A stretch of 64,000 nt of DNA from Salvelinus alpinus (lineage: Eukaryota > Chordata > Actinopteri > Salmoniformes > Salmonidae), in assembly GCF_045679555.1 (NCBI RefSeq), contig NC_092093.1:67477214-67541213 (forward strand), read 5' to 3'. Both the position numbers and the translations under genes were made by a program. Within the stretch, counting starts at the first letter, position 1. Each line of letters begins with the position of its first letter. The notes below the pieces were generated by a model. The model searched no databases. It saw nothing but the letters and a program-made list of their open reading frames with translations, and was not told the origin of the DNA. Positions 14,401 to 26,700 of the stretch are shown piece by piece.

Positions 14401-14784
14401 GTTAACCAGGCATTGTAATTCCCAGGCTGTAAGGCCTCCTTAATGTCACTGCTAAGTGTTGACTCCCTAGTGGATTACATTGATATTTTGAGGTTTGTGG
14501 CTTTACTCCAGCAACATGCTTGAACCCCTTCCAATGTTCCTACCGTCTTATAAAATGGAAAAAGACAAGTTCCTTTGTGCTTAACTGAGATTAGGTGAGA
14601 ATACTTTCATCCCAAGGTTGTGCTGACTGACTGTGGGGGTTGTTGTGTTTCGTTTTTCCTCAGTGGCTTGTCTGACAGTCTTATTCAGGACGTGATCTAC
14701 AGCTACCTGGTGCTGCCCAACCGTATCACTATCCCACTGGTGGGGGATGTAGAACTTGCTCAGCTACGTTTCCCTATGCCAAAG
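2458..14784 (+). CDS. esyt2: esyt2 exons encoding the SMP lipid-transfer domain
   Basis: Seven exons give in-window residues 1-198, the synaptotagmin-like mitochondrial-lipid-binding (SMP) domain. This family forms an elongated dimer with a hydrophobic groove for glycerolipids. Visible landmarks are [19 protein letters not shown] (second exon), [17 protein letters not shown] (third), [18 protein letters not shown] across the third/fourth junction, [17 protein letters not shown] (fifth), [20 protein letters not shown] across the sixth/seventh junction, and [11 protein letters not shown] (seventh). The 4957-nt intron 3893-8849 is the largest and holds most of the transposon load. The seventh exon ends at a poor donor (gttctg, 14785). 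Assignment is by family similarity. Confidence 0.93.
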
Positions 14785-17700
14785 GTTCTGCAGCCTTTCA
14801 CCTGTCTTATATCTAATCATACATCATCATATTTCACACACTAATTAAAGGATCACTTAACTAAAAAAAAAAACACATCTTAGTATTTTGGCATGCACAT
14901 TTTTGGGGGATATATAAACAATGGACTATTGAACAAAATACTAAAAGGTAGATTAATATCAAGATGAAACCATGTTTCGAGACATTGGTTGTGTAGATCC
15001 AGCTATATGCCTTCAACCCAAGTTAATGGAAAAGATAAGCATCGTCTAATTTCCTGGTTTTCCCGGTTTTATTCAGTGCGTATCTTTTCCATTAATTTGG
15101 GGTGGAGGCATATAGCTGGATCCACACAACCGATGTTGTGGGACGTGGTTTCATCTGGACTACTTTCGAGTTTTAGACTACAATTAGACTACTTTAGAAG
15201 TTTGAAATCATCTAACAAACTTTGATTTGAAAGTGCAATGTCCCTTGAAGGTTTTGCTGTGTCCTATTTTAAAGTGTCCCTGTGCTGTGTGTGTCACCAG
15301 GGAGTCCTGAGGATTCACTTCCTGGAGGCTCAGGACCTGGAAGGGAAGGATAAATTCCTGGGTGGCCTGATCAAGGGGAAGTCTGACCCCTATGGCGTCC
15401 TCCATATTGGAAACCAGCTCTTCCAGAGCAAGACCGTCAAAGAGAGCCTGCACCCCAAATGGAACGAAGTTTACGAGGTAAACGAAATCAACTGAAAATG
15501 AACTCTTCCAGTGGTACATATGGTTATATCATACAGTAACTTCCCCAGGGGCAGAAACGTCAATGAAACCTGCCCCTCTGTGCGAACTACCCCAGGGACG
15601 GCAACATAGGGTATATGTAGAACCAGATACAACTTACATACATATTTCCAACAGTCCAATATTTCCTCTTATTTTTGGCTCTCATGCAGTTTTACCCACC
15701 ATGTCATGTTTTACAAGCTTTTGGCTATATTCAATGTGACCGACTATATCTGAGATTGGAGATGAATTGACATAAGTCCTTTCCAGGCACTGGTATATGA
15801 GCACTCAGGCCAACACCTGGAGATTGAGTTGTTTGATGAGGACCCAGACAAAGATGATTTCCTGGGGAGGTAAGCTCATGTCCTGTCCTTTTCTTATTAC
15901 CTCATGGTCAAAAGGCTTATTTCTCTGCATTGTGAGTTATCGTACCCAATATCAAACAAATGATCTTATAATAGCCACAGCAGTCTGTTTAATTCTAGCC
16001 TGAAAATATGTCACAAACTTAGCTCTGGTCCAGAGCGTTACTTGCGGCTTGCTGATGCCTTAGCCTTCAGTGTCAGCAAGCCGCACGTAACGCCTTGGAG
16101 CAGAGCTATCGCAAACTTAGCATCCATCTTCTCACCACAAAACCTTAATCCTATATGTCGAAATGAAGGGTGATCCCTTGGAAGAGAGAAGAGACAAATT
16201 AAAGTATCTTTGATGTATTAAGTATCTGTGATCAGTCACATTAGGAGTTGGACTAAAGCCCTGGTTCTTGGGCCTCATCCCAAGGGGAGGCTGATTTTGT
16301 TTTGTCTGGCTCTAGTGCTGCTATAGCATAGCACCTAACAGGGTCCTGGCTATGTCCCAAATGGCAACCTATTCCCCTATTGGCCCTGACTGGATCAGAG
16401 GGCCAACACACTGTATCAGAGAATCAATTTCGCTTCTGTTGTGATGATTCAGGGTGTTTACTTAATACCCCCCTACTGATTTCTTATCCAATCTTTGTGT
16501 CTTCGATTGCAGCCTGATGATCGATATGAAAGAGCTTCACAAAGAGCAGAAGGTAGATGAGGTAAGTCTGATATATTTTTTGCATCTTCAAATAAATGTG
16601 GTTCAAATAAAAACATGAACTTGGCTTCAGTTCAGCACTTCGATAGAGATTTATTTGCCTTAGTATATTATCTGTCTGTGTTCATTTAAAGATGCTGTGA
16701 TGTCATCCATGAGTACTGTACACTATGTGTGGGTGTCTTTTATTGTCTGATTCACTCACTACTTTACACTGTTGAGATGTGATATATGTCCCAAATTGCA
16801 CCTTATTCCCATTATAGTGCGATACTTTCGATATGTGTCCTGGACAAAAGTGGTGCACTATAAAGGGAATTAGGGTGCCATTTTGGGATGCACCCTTGAA
16901 CAACCTGTCGTTCTAGTGGTTTGACCTGGAAGAAGTCTCCACGGGGAAACTACACATGAAACTGGAGTGGCTCTCTCTGCTCTCCGCCCCTGACAAGATG
17001 GACCAGGTGCGGTATCACAAAACCTTCTCTTTTCAAAGTTGGTACTTACTTACCTCCTCCCCAGATCGTCTGATAATTCAAGACCTTGTATAATGACATT
17101 TTACTAGGAGGCTAGCTTGGACACCTTGTCCGCGTGCCAAATGGCACCCTATTCCCTAACTCATGTAGTGAACTACTTTTGACCAGGGCCCATAATGGGA
17201 CGCAGCCCTTGGCTTAGCCTCTCTTTCAGTCTTGTTACTGCCAGATGTGTGTTACGTAACACGTGAATTACAAGGCTGCTCACTTCTCCTAGTCCAGTTT
17301 GTCTCAGTAGTGACCTCCCCCTGTCTCTCCTGTCCAATCAGGTATTAAGGAGTGTGCGAGCTGACCGAAACCTGGCCAATGATGGACTCTCGTCTGCTCT
17401 GCTGGTGGTGTACTTGGACTCAGCCAAGAACTTGCCGGTGAGTAGAACTGGGTGACAGGAATTTACAGTTAAAGGTTGAAGGAGTGCTCTGGTGGTGGAG
17501 TGAGGCAGATTGCTAAATTATTGAATTGCTGAATGTGAGGCATCTTTAGACTGCTGCAGGTGAAAGCACATTACACAGCGGTTGATTTGACATATTGTAC
17601 ATGATAAGATATACTTCAGAATTATATACATTTTTTCCCATGCTATACACATTAATGTTAATTTTTAACAAATGTAGACCTATAAAATGTTGTAAATAAG

Positions 17701-20700
17701 CATACAGAGAATAATGTAATATATTTCTACTTTCTGGACATATTCTAATCCACCCAAGGCAGCTATTGTGAATCATGCCAAATTGAACTTCAAAATAATG
17801 TTCAGAAATATTTCTAACCCAGTTTAACAAGACATTTTCAGTACACAGGTGTAGTTCAGCCAACATGCCGTAGTTTACTGTTCTCACCTCAACCCTGTCT
17901 GTCATGGTCTTCCACATGCATAATACACCTTGAACATGACATGAGCACCTCAATGGCTTAATTTGAGCGTCTGTTTGTTTGAACTCCAGTTTTTTTCTCC
18001 TTCTTCAACACACTCTTTCACCTTTTGAACGCTGACCTTAACCAACAGATATGGGTCAATATCAGTCCAAGACAGTCAACTCCTAAATCAGCCTGGCAGC
18101 GTCTTTAGCGTCTAAGCCATACTTTACCTTCTTCCCTCCCTGTTCTCTCCTATAAAGAGCGTCTTCACAGGGAGCTTTGGGTGCGGAAACTTAAAAGAGA
18201 GGAGAGCATCTGGCCTAGTCTTTTGTGAGAGCAATACCTCAATGTATAGAACCTTATTTGTGAGTCCTCCGGTACGCTGCATCATAGAGTTAGCATTAGC
18301 GGTGTGTGGTGGGGTTAAACAGTAGCACACTAGCTCTGGTACAGGGCGTCGTTCGGATGCACGTTCACTATCACACAGTCGAACAACGCCCTGGACCAGA
18401 GCTAAGTAACAGACCTGCTGCAGTGAGTCGTCTTGTACCATAAAGCATGTTGATTGACTCTGCTGCATGATTGCAAATCCTAATAATATTATTATACAGT
18501 AATTTCCCATACCCAGTTGATCATGAATATTTATCATATTGACTAAATAATAATTCCAATAACTCAGGATAGTGCTTCATCTTTCGTCCAACACCAAGGT
18601 GCAGGCATGAAAAATATGGTTTACAAAGAACTATTGATTTCAAGGTGTCAGGGTACTTGATTGAGGGGACTATTTGTGGCGCATCACTTCAAGGATGCGT
18701 TGACGCCTGTCATTCTCGCTCGATCTAAACAGAGGTGACAGGCAAAGATGATGTTGCTTTTAGTGTCTGTTCACTGGACCGTTATGTCTAAGTAAGGGAA
18801 TATTGAAATACTGTCAGATCTCTTATTAGCTCGATCTAAACAACATCCCTCGTCACAAGTTCATACCAGCACCTCATCCTCCCAAAAATAAATGACGTTT
18901 TCATTCTCCTGTATTCAGCTTTTATTTTATACTGCCTTATATTCATTCATTATAACGTCCCCATTGTTACCTATTGTTCGTAGATAGACGTTATTTATAT
19001 TTTGGACATTCCTCTCCCTTGATTTATTGGCTGTCTCCTTTCATTTGTTAATTTTCCATTCTTTCCATTTTCCATTCTCTATTGTTGTTGTTTTCATACC
19101 ACTTAATACAACCGAATCTCGCTCTGGTCCAGGGCGTCATTCGGCTGCGCTACCGTACGACGTCCTGGACCAAAGCTAAACCTTAACCATACTCAATCCC
19201 CCATCCCACTAACTCTGGGTCTGATTTTCTCCCCATCTCCCCCCTTTGTATAAAAGAGCAACCTGTTTAATTTCAACCATGACGTGTTGAAGCAAGCCTC
19301 TGTCTTTAAGTCCCTGAAGGTAAAGTAAGAAAGTGGGATGATGCACGCCATGCACAGATAGCACGCATAGACGGCTTATGTGTTCTGTCTGCCCTTCCTT
19401 ACTTTGTGCCATCCAAATGTACTTTTATTATTATGGTAATTTATGGTGCTACTTATCTGTAAATGCATTGTTTATTAGTTGTGAGTCATTGTTTGTTCTT
19501 GCTTGGAGATGGATGATCACTCTATGTCTAAGATCTTTTATTGCCACAAGCATCACTTTATAGCTTTTAATTTACTACACACAATAAGAACTGGATTTTC
19601 ACATACCCGGACGTGTTGCACACCTGCTCTGTAGTTGTACAAAACAGTATGTGTCAAGCATCTCAGGATCAAGTCCACGCTGTCACGTGATCTTATTCAC
19701 TGTGATCAAAAAGGAAAAATCCTAAAACAGAACTTCTCTGAGATGCTTGATACATGGCCCCAGATGTTTAAAGACATGCACTATAACGTTTAACATCAAA
19801 GCTCAAAACATGTTCATTTGGTGGATGAGGAAAGGGGGAGAGGTAGAACTAGAGGGAGAAGAGAAATCCAAAATTCACTCACTTGGTTCCCATATTTCAA
19901 TGTGTGTGCAATGAAATGGAACCCTCTACACATTTTAATGTAGAGCTAGGTCTAATTCAATAATTCGTCCTGAATGTAAATCTGCATTTTACCGTTCCTT
20001 TTCTGCCATGTGATAGTTTGAGGTTGTGTGTCTCTCTCAGGCTGTTTTATAATCCTATATTTTATATCAGGCTAGAGCAATCTCCAGGAGGTAGGTAATG
20101 TCTCCCAAATGGCACCCTATTCCCTATAGATTGCATTGGGAAATTATTCAGACCCCTTGACTTTTTTCACATTTTGTTACGTTACTTACTTATTATGAAA
20201 TGAATTTCATTTTTTTCCTCTCATCAATCTACAATAATAACCCATAGCGACAAAGCAAAAACAGGTTTTTAGAATTCTTTGCAAGTTTTAAGTAAAATAA
20301 AAGCATTCTTACTGGTTGGTAGATGATCAAATACTTATGTCATGCAATAAAATGCAAATGAATTACTTAAAAATCATACAATGTGATTTTCTGGATTTTT
20401 GTTTTAGATTCCGTCTCTCACAGTTGAAGTGTACCCATGATAAACATTACAGACCTCTACATGCTTTGTAAGTAGGAAAACCTGCAAAATCGGCAGTGTA
20501 TTCAAATACTTGTTCTCCCCACTGTATAAGGTCCAACAGTTGACAGCGCATGTCAGAGCAAAAACCAAGCCATGAGGTTGAAGGAATTGTCCGTAGCGCT
20601 CCGAGGCCCAGATCTGGGGAAGGGTACCAAAACATTTCTGTAACATTGAAGGTCCCCAAGAACACAGTGGCCTCCATCATTCTTAAATGGAAGAAGTTTG

Positions 20701-23700
20701 GAACCACCAAGACTCTTCCTAGAGCTGGCTGCCCGGCCAAACTGAGCAATTGGGGGAGAAGGGCCTTGGTCAGAGAGGTGACCAAGAACCCGATGGTCAA
20801 TCTGACAGAGCTCCAGAGTTCCTCTGTGAAGATCGGAGAACCTTCCAGAAGGACAAACATCTCTGCAGCACGCAACTAATCAGGCCTTTATGGTAGTGGC
20901 CAGACGGAAGCCACTCCTCAGTTAAAGGCACATGACAGCCCGCTTGGAGTTTGCCAAAAGGCACCTAAAAGACTCAGACCATGATAAACAAGATGCTCTG
21001 GTCTGATGAAACCAAGATTGAACTCTTTGGCCTGAATGCCAAGCGTCACGTCTGGAGGAAACCAGGCACCATCCCTACGGTGAAGCATGGTGGGTGGCAG
21101 CATCATGCTGTGGGGATGTTATTCAGCGGCAGGGACTGGGAGACTAGTCAGGATCGAGGGAAAGATGAAGGGAGCAAAGTTCAGAGAGATCCTTGATGAA
21201 AACCTGCTCCAGAGCGCTCAGGGCCTCAGACTGGGGCAAAGGTTCACCTTAAAACAGGACAATAATCCTAAGCATACAGCCAAGACAATGCAGGAGTGGG
21301 TTCGGGACAAGTCTCTGAATGTCCTTGAGTGGCCTAAACAGAGCCTGGACTTGAACCCGATTGAACATCTCTGGAGAGACCTGAAAATGGCTGTGCAGCA
21401 ACACTCCCCATCCAACCTGACAGAGCTTATGATCTGCGGAGAAGAATGGGAGAAACTCCCCAAATACAGGTGTGCCAAGCATGTAGCGTCATACCCAAGA
21501 AGACTCGATGCTGTAATCGCTGCCAAAGGTGCTTCAACAAAGTACCGAGTAAAGGGTCTGAACAGTTATATAAATGTGATATTTCAGTTATTTTATTTTA
21601 TAAATTTGCGAACATTTCTGAAAACCTGTTTTTGCTTTGTCATTATGGGGTATTGTGTGTAGATTGATGAGAGGAAAAAAAGAATGTAATACATTTCAGA
21701 ATATGTAAGTAACGTAAAGAAATGTGGAAAAAGTCAAGGGGTCTGAATAATTTCCCAATGCATTGTATAGGGAATAGGGTGCCATTTGGGAGACATCTAA
21801 TGTATGAGTCTAAAGTTACCAGACTAAAGTGCATCCCTACCTCCTGGAGATTGCTTTAGCCTGATATAAAAGATAGTTTGAGGCTGTTTTATAATCCTAT
21901 CACATGGCAGAATTGTTTTTTTTGTCAGAGGACAAAAGGAATGGTTAAAATGTAATACATTTTTGGCTGTAACGGTAAGGCTGTAACGTAACAAAATGTG
22001 GAAAAAGGGAAGGGGTCTAAATACTTTCCGAGTGCATTACTTTTGAGCAGAGCCTACAGTATAGGCCCTCGTAAAAAGTAGTGCACTACGCAGGGAATAT
22101 GGTTCCATTTGGAACATAGACATTGTTATATGTACATGGTATCTTTTATAAACCGGTTGCCAACGGTGAGAGTTCTTGGGTTTCAAAACTGAGAATGAGC
22201 TTGAAATTAGATTGAAGAATGTGGTCTAACTAAGACCAAGGTTGACTGTTTCCTAGCTACTGTGCATTGTCCAAAAAGCCCTCTATGCCAAAGTGTACTA
22301 AATAAGGAATAGAAAACAATTTGAGATGCAGCCTAATTTATATTCTCTTTTATCTGAGGATAGACATTCTGAACCATTTCTAAACTGATTTCAGTTTGTT
22401 TCTACTGTATAATATTTGTGTTACTACAATAAGCTGAAGAATAGGAGATTTTCAGTGTGGGTTTTTGTCTTAGTAACAGTCAGCCACTCTTTTTCTGGTC
22501 ATCTCTCACAGTCCGGCAAGAAAACGAGCAGTGAACCAAGTCCTTGCGTTCATTTCACAGTTGGGAACAAATCATTTGAGAGTAAGGTAAGAAACTACAG
22601 TGGGCATGGTTTCTGTAGATAATTGTAAAGTATAATTGTAAACATCATATTCCACTCCTGTTCTTATGTTGATTCTATTACAGCATATTCTATTCTATAT
22701 GTGTTTCCTTTAGATCCGCCATAAGACCAATGAGCCCATGTGGGAGGAAGCTTTCTCCTTCCTCGTCCATAACCCCAGGAGGCAGGAGCTGGAAGTGGAG
22801 GTACTGCACACTTTACATACATTTTTCATCATACCACAACTGGTAGTGATTTATTTCTATACATGTACTAGATGTTTTTTATGTTTTTGCTTGGGTCAAA
22901 CATTGAGTTTACAGTAAGTGTATGTGAATTATAGAATATCTGATGTTAACCCTTTGTTGGCTTGCCTGTCGATGTCCAGGTGAAGGACGACAAGCACAAG
23001 TGCACCCTGGGTAATCTTACAGTCCCTTTGAGTGGTCTATTGGTGGAAGAGGACATGATGTTCACTCAGCAATTTTCCCTGAGGAACTCTGGACCCAGCT
23101 CCACACTCAAACTGAAGTTGGCACTCAGGGTAAGAATAGGCAGTGCCCCAAATGGCACCATATTCCCTATGTAATGCACTACTGTACTTTTGACCAGGGC
23201 CCATAGGGCTCTACAATGTAGGGAATAGGGTGCCATTTGTGACGCAACCATATTAGACCTGCTGTCCATTTTCTTATGTTACTGATTGAAGTGTGTAAAG
23301 AAAATGTCCTATCACAATGTACAGTATAGCACTGTGCTCTGCTCTTCTGTGTCTCAGGTTCTGTTTCTGGAGAAGCAGACGAGTGCGTCGGACCAGCCCT
23401 CCTCTGTCCAAGTGAGGAAAGCCAGCGTGGTCAACCCCACCGTCCCCTCCCAGAGACTCTCCACATCGGAGTCACCTCTTCCCCCAGACACCAACCCCCC
23501 AACACCACCAATGGAGGCCGCCACCTACACCCTCAACCGCAGAGAGGAGCAGAGGGAGGAGTCGTACGGCGGCAGCCCCATCAGGAGCACCTCCAACCTG
23601 AACACCACCATATCCAGCTCCCAGAAACACCTGCCCCACAAGGACTCCATTTCCAGCCTGGCTTCGGACATTTCCCTGCCCTTCGCCACCCTAGAGCTGC

Positions 23701-26700
23701 AGCAGAGGCTCAGGCAGCTGCAGAAGTAAATTACACACACGCACACAATCACTATCATGAGGTAAGGTAAATGTACAGTGGCTTGCAAAAGTATTCATCC
23801 CCCTTGGTGTTTTTCCTATTTTGTTGCATTATAACCTGTAATTTAAATTGATTTATAGTCGAAATTGGTGAAATGAAAAAAATAACTTGTTTAAAAAAAA
23901 AATATGTAATTGCCGGAAATGTGCGTGCATATGTATTCATCCATTTGCTATGAAGCCCCTAAATAAGATCGGGTGCAACCAATTACCATCAGAAGTCACA
24001 TAATTAGTTAAATAAAGTACACCTGTGTGCAATGTAAGTGTCACGTGATCTGTCACATGATCTCAGTATATATACACCTGTTCTGAAAGGCCCCAGAGTC
24101 TGCAACAACACTAAGCAAGGCTCTCCAAACAGGTCAGGGACAAAGTTGTGGAGAAGTACAGATCAAGGTTGGGTTATAAAAAAAATATCCGAAACTTTGA
24201 ACATCCCACAGAGCACCATTAAATCCATTCTTAAATTTTTTTAAAGAATATGGCACCACAACAAACCTGCCAAGAGAGGGCCGCCCACCAACACTCACGG
24301 ACCAGGCAAGGAGGGCATTAATCAGAGAGGCAACAAAGAGACCAAAGATAACCCTGAAGGAGCACAGCGGAGATTGGATTGGAGTATCTGTCCACTTTAA
24401 GTCGTACACTCCACAGAGCTGGGCTTTATGGAAGAGTGGCCAGAAAAAAAGCCATTGCTTAAAGAAAAAAATAAGCAAACACGTTTGGTGTTCGCCAAAA
24501 AGCATGTGGGAGACTCCCCAAACATATGGAACAAGGTACTCTGGTCAGATGAGACTACAATGGAGCTTTTTGGCAATCAAGGAAAATGCCATGTCTGGCG
24601 CAAACCCAACACCTCTCATCACCCCGAGAACACCATCCCCACAATGAAGCATGGTGGTGGCAGCAGCATGCTGTGGGGATGTTTTCCATCGGCAGGGACG
24701 CTAAATAGAGGGACATTTTTGAAGGAAACCTGTTTCAGTCTTTAAAACAGGTTTCCAGCAGGACAATGATCCATCAGGACAATGACCCTAAGTATACTGC
24801 TAAAGCAACACTCGAGTGGTTGAAGGGGAAACATTTAAATCTTTTGGAATGGCCTAGTCAAACGCCAGACCTCAATCCAATTGAGAATCTGTGGTATGAC
24901 TTAAAGATTGCTGTACACCAGTGGACTTTGGGGAGGTGAATTATTATGCACGCTCAGGTTTTCGTTTTTTTGTCTTTTTTCTTGTTTGTTTCACAAGAGA
25001 AAATATTTTGCATCTTCAAAGTGGTAAGCATGTTGTGTAAATCAAATGATACAAACCTCCCCCAAAAAATATATTTTAATTCCAGGTTATAAGGCAACAA
25101 AATAGGAAAAATGCCAAGGGGGTGAATACTTTCGCAAGCCACTGTAATCATAAATCTGTGCTGTGTTGTGTTTTCAGTGGGTCTGCCCCTAGTCCATACC
25201 CCATGGGGGAGATTCAACTGACTGTCCGCCACAGCTCCCAGAGGAACAAGCTCATCGTGGTGGTGCATGCCTGTCGGTCAGTCAGTGGCCTCACATAACA
25301 CACTAGACCAGTGACATACAGTATAGTCCAGTTTCCTGGACACAGATTAAGCCTAGTCCTGGACTAAAAAACATGCTCATTGGAGATTCTCCATCGAAAG
25401 AGCCTTCTTAGTCCAAGACTAAGCTTAATGTGTGTCCAGGAAACCGCCCGTCCGTGTTCATCTTAATTACCACAAGTTCAGGATTTACTCTGTTCAGATT
25501 TCAATGTGCCTGACGGACCCCATGTACATTTTGCCCTCAGAAACCTCATTGCGTTCGCTAAGGATGGATCAGATCCTTTCATTCGGATTTATCTGCTCCC
25601 TGACAAGAGCCGGACAGGCCGTAGGAAGACCAGCACCATAAAGAAAACCCTGAACCCTGTGTATGATCAAACGTGAGTTCTGACTGACTGTCACTGTAGG
25701 CCACAACCATAGAATGACATATAGAACTTATAAGTAATAGTAGTACATTGGTTCTCTATGGCCACCTACATTATGCAACCTTTTCACAACCATCAAAATA
25801 ATTCACAACGTCATCCATTGGATTCATTCATTACCCAGTATCACTGCAGTAGGAAATCCTCACTCAGAAATAAAGGAGAATCCTACAGTGTGTTTTGTTC
25901 GTCTGCAGGTTTGAGTTTAGTGTGTCCATGGTGGAGCTGCACAGGAGAACTCTGGACATCGCTGTGAAGAATGGAGGAAGTATACTGTCCAAACACAGAG
26001 GACTCCTCGGGAAGGTAGTGTATCCTCACAAGATAGGGAATAGGGTGCCATTTGGGACACATTCAATGAAGTGCACTACTTTTGACCAGACCCCTATGAA
26101 CCCTGGTCAAAAGTGGTACTCTTTAGTGGGATTACGGTGGCATTTGCACTTGAAAAAAGAAAGGGAAGGTGGATACCTAGTCAGTTGTACAACTGAATGC
26201 ATTCAAATGAAATGTGTCTTCCGCATTTACCCAACCCCTCTGAATCAGAGAGGTGCGGACGGCTGCCTTAATCGACATCCACGTCTTCGGCGTCCGGGGA
26301 ACAGTGGGTTAACTGCCTTGCTCAGGAGCAGAACAACGTATTTTTACCTTGTCAGCTCAGGGATTCAATACAGCAACCTTTCGCTACCCAAATAAAGGAG
26401 CGTGAGGAATGTTATCTGATTGTTGTTGACTCTACCAATGCTACTTTACTTATTATAGGTGATGGTGGATTTGAGTGGTGAGGATATATCCAAGGGCTGT
26501 ACGCAATGGTAAGATGCTCCTTTACCCAATTTGTGTTGTCAGCTCTGTGCTGTATTTGTGTTAACATTTGATACACATTTAATTTGGTTCAATAAACTAG
26601 GTTGTTCATTCTATGGTTGCATCTTTGGGTGTGAGCAAATTGCTATAGAAATCCTGTGTATGTATTATATTTGTTAGTCATATTTTAGTTTTAAGCCATT

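Larger units (their letters stand above)
17438..19256. other. esyt2: esyt2 intron before the cassette exon
   Basis: Holds palindromic elements at 18331-18404 and 19120-19177. The rest, including an open minus-strand stretch at 17546-17953, shows no recognisable protein. Confidence 0.5.

Noticed and set aside
17546-18537. Minus-strand frames of 135 and 137 codons in an esyt2 intron
   Set aside because: Low-complexity hydrophobic or palindrome-derived sequence without family resemblance.
20550-21662. Intact, active Tc1 transposase
   Set aside because: Catalytic motifs are present, but the coding sequence is split over different frames with stops.
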